Of a stretch of 6,685 nucleotides of DNA, positions 5,406-6,685 are shown one piece after another. The first letter of the stretch is position 1. Every line of letters starts with the position of its first letter. The position numbers were made by a program, and so were the translations under genes. The DNA comes from Chloroflexota bacterium. Its GTDB lineage: Bacteria > Chloroflexota > Anaerolineae > Anaerolineales > Anaerolineaceae. The stretch covers positions 1 to 6,685 of the forward strand of contig JAEXTI010000364.1 of assembly GCA_023406965.1 (NCBI GenBank), in the 5' to 3' direction. The notes below the pieces were generated by a model. The model ran no database searches and was not told the origin of the DNA. It saw nothing but the letters and a program-made list of their open reading frames with translations.

Positions 5406-5699
5406 ATGCCAGAATTAAACGAAATCATTCACCAACCGGTGCGATTGCGGATCATGGCGGCGCTGGTGACCCTGGAATCAGGCAACGAAGTGGACTTCAC
5501 ATATTTGCGTGAGTTACTGGATGTCACTGACGGGAATTTGGGCGCCCACCTGCGCAAGCTGGAAGAAGCCGGATATATTGCCACCAACAAGATATTCGTT
5601 GATCGCAAGCCGCGCACGTTTGTTAGCGCGACTCCTTCAGGGCGGAAGGTCTTTGATGAGCATGTGGCAGCGTTGGAAGCGATTTTGAAAAGTAAGTGA
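5406..5699 (+). CDS. Small winged-helix transcriptional regulator (HTH_34/MarR-like)
   Basis: This 97-residue protein is essentially a lone winged-helix DNA-binding domain. Residues 6-24 form the first helix (I-I-H-Q-P-V-R-L-R-I-M-A-A-L). The helix-turn-helix spans about 31-58, with recognition-helix sequence V-T-D-G-N-L-G-A-H-L-R-K-L-E-E-A-G-Y at 40-57. A beta wing follows at about 63-83 (R-K-P-R-T-F-V-S-A-T-P-S-G-R). The short C-terminal helix (84-95) probably dimerises it. No ligand-binding domain is present. Proteins of this type often repress the operon they belong to, commonly with ABC-2 transporters, so it is the likely reader of the palindrome at 4795-4818. The ATG at 5406 follows AAGGTGG (5392-5398). 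An earlier ATG at 5401 is out of frame and stops after five codons. Confidence 0.92.
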   Translation: MPELNEIIHQPVRLRIMAALVTLESGNEVDFTYLRELLDVTDGNLGAHLRKLEEAGYIATNKIFVDRKPRTFVSATPSGRKVFDEHVAALEAILKSK

Positions 5700-5706
5700 G
5701 GAAAGT

Positions 5707-6630
5707 ATGGACGCAGTAATTGCAGTCGAAGGGCTGCGCAAGGTATATGGGGCCACTGTGGCTGTCGATGGGGTCTCCTTCGAAGTTGGCAAGGGTGAAA
5801 TCTTTGGCATGGTTGGGCCGAACGGGGCCGGGAAGACCACCACTATTGAGTGTATCGAAGGGCTGCGCAAAGCAGACGGAGGGAAGATCAGTGTTTTAGG
5901 GTTGGATCCGCAGCAGGATGAGAAGACGCTTCGAAAATGCACGGGTTTACAACTCCAACAATCCAACCTGCCAGACCGGATGCGCGTATGGGAAGCGCTG
6001 GATTTGTATTCGTCCTTCTATGAGAGCACTGCGGACTGGCGCGAACTGATGACCCAGCTTGGGCTGGAGGAAAAACGCAACACATCTTTTGGAAAATTGT
6101 CGGGAGGGCAAAAGCAGCGCTTGTTCATTGGCCTGGCGCTTCTGCCAGATCCGCAAATCGTCTTTCTGGATGAGTTGACCACGGGTTTGGACCCGCAGGC
6201 CAGGCATGCGATCTGGGATTTGGTGAGAGGCGTGCAGGCTCGGGGAAAAACCGTGTTCTTGACTACCCACTTCATGGAAGAGGCCGAGCGGTTGTGCGAC
6301 CGGGTGGCGATTCTGGATCATGGCAAGATCGTGGCTCTGGACAGCCCGGCGGGGTTGATCCGCGGGCTGGAAGCGGAAGAGCGGGTCGTGTTCAGCCTGG
6401 ATGGCAAGCTGCCGTCTGGGTTTGCAGAAAGCCTGTCCGGCGAGGCGCACGTCAAAGTCGATGGGCAGCAGGTAGTTGTTTATGGAAAGAATGGGCGCAA
6501 GGAACCTCTGGTTAGCGAGGTGGTCACCCAGTTGACCCGCCAGGGGCTGGCCTTCCGGGATTTGCGTACCGAGCAGCCCAACCTGGAAGATGTGTTCTTG
6601 AGCCTGACGGGGCGGGCGATGAGGGAATGA
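5707..6630 (+). CDS. ABC-2 type transporter ATP-binding protein
   Basis: This 307-residue ATPase would energise an ABC-2 exporter, of the kind used for drugs, lipids, peptides or polysaccharides. All nucleotide-binding elements are present: Walker A G-P-N-G-A-G-K-T-T at 37-45, Q-loop glutamine at 84 or 85, signature L-S-G-G-Q at 131-135, Walker B I-V-F-L-D-E at 151-156 with catalytic E156, D-loop L-D at 161-162, and H-loop H188. The usual D-E-P-T-T-G-L-D reads D-E-L-T-T-G-L-D here, a variant I recognise from related exporters and expect to be active. The C-terminal extension (about 225-307), ending N-L-E-D-V-F-L-S-L-T-G, is typical of the drug-exporter-like branch. GAGGAAAG at 5698-5705, overlapping the regulator's stop, is the ribosome binding site. 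The permease probably follows immediately. The exported substrate cannot be told. Confidence 0.95.
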   Translation: MDAVIAVEGLRKVYGATVAVDGVSFEVGKGEIFGMVGPNGAGKTTTIECIEGLRKADGGKISVLGLDPQQDEKTLRKCTGLQLQQSNLPDRMRVWEALDLYSSFYESTADWRELMTQLGLEEKRNTSFGKLSGGQKQRLFIGLALLPDPQIVFLDELTTGLDPQARHAIWDLVRGVQARGKTVFLTTHFMEEAERLCDRVAILDHGKIVALDSPAGLIRGLEAEERVVFSLDGKLPSGFAESLSGEAHVKVDGQQVVVYGKNGRKEPLVSEVVTQLTRQGLAFRDLRTEQPNLEDVFLSLTGRAMRE

Positions 6631-6638
6631 GGTGTGAA

Positions 6639-6685
6639 ATGAAAAGCCTGATGAAAATGACCTGGATGGAAGCGAAACTGTTCCT
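6639..6685 (+). CDS. Probable ABC-2 type permease, N-terminal fragment (runs off the right edge)
   Basis: Only 15 full codons are visible, beginning M-K-S-L-M-K-M-T-W-M-E-A-K-L-F. A short basic start leading to a W-x-E-x-K-L-F segment is the usual opening of ABC-2 permeases, and position directly after the ATPase gene supports this. GAGG at 6629-6632 overlaps the ATPase stop codon, the same arrangement as at the previous junction. The two nearby GTG triplets run into stops at once, so the ATG at 6639 is the start. The assignment rests mainly on context. Confidence 0.65.
   Translation, partial: MKSLMKMTWMEAKLF

Noticed and set aside
6176..6202. Leucine instead of proline in the D-E-P-T-T-G-L-D motif of the exporter ATPase
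   Set aside because: D-E-L-T-T-G-L-D is a familiar variant among ABC-2 exporter ATPases, and all catalytic residues are intact, so this is not a sign of an inactive protein.
1..6685. CRISPR arrays, insertion sequences, tRNA or rRNA genes
   Set aside because: I saw no regularly spaced repeats with unique spacers, no transposase or terminal inverted repeats, and no tRNA- or rRNA-like sequence on either strand.

Overview
The window looks like a piece of a Chloroflexota chromosome, probably Anaerolineae-like. The strongest hint is the sugar-binding lipoprotein: its lipobox cysteine is followed by a proline/threonine stretch and a V-V-x-x-T-x repeat linker, a style common in that phylum. The intermediate GC content, the GH78 enzyme and the ABC-2 cassette are compatible with this. 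The lineage is an inference; no rRNA or tRNA gene lies here to confirm it.

There are two gene blocks separated by a strong intrinsic terminator at about 4669-4711. The first block (1-4711) is a carbohydrate-uptake locus. At the left edge, on the minus strand, is the first 74 codons of a GH78 alpha-L-rhamnosidase. Divergent from it on the plus strand is a DeoR-family repressor gene (420-1199). Next come two inner-membrane permeases of a CUT1-type sugar ABC transporter (1330-2298 and 2300-3145) and the cognate substrate-binding lipoprotein (3242-4648). No ATPase gene is present, so the transporter probably uses a shared MsmK/UgpC-type ATPase encoded elsewhere. The simplest reading is import of rhamnose or a rhamnose-containing oligosaccharide, with the GH78 enzyme trimming it and the DeoR protein sensing a sugar phosphate.

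The second block (4767 to the right edge) starts from a well-formed sigma70-type promoter. Its -10 region and predicted start site are covered by a 19-bp inverted repeat. The order is a six-helix membrane protein of unknown role (4832-5401), a 97-residue winged-helix regulator (5406-5699), an ABC-2 type exporter ATPase (5707-6630) and the first codons of what is probably its permease (6639 onward). The genes are packed within a few bases of each other, with Shine-Dalgarno sequences overlapping the preceding stop codons for the last two, so they form one operon, probably autoregulated through the palindrome.

The regulatory DNA holds most of the less ordinary signal. A bipartite motif (TGAGCGTTTA plus CATATTG) occurs upstream of both the deoR-type gene and the transporter genes. 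Three 10-bp tandem repeats lie in the regulator's leader. A strong ribosome binding site precedes a two-codon ORF just ahead of the binding-protein gene. I did not find a clearly new system: the gene content is recognisable, and the novelty, if any, is in the regulation and the substrate.
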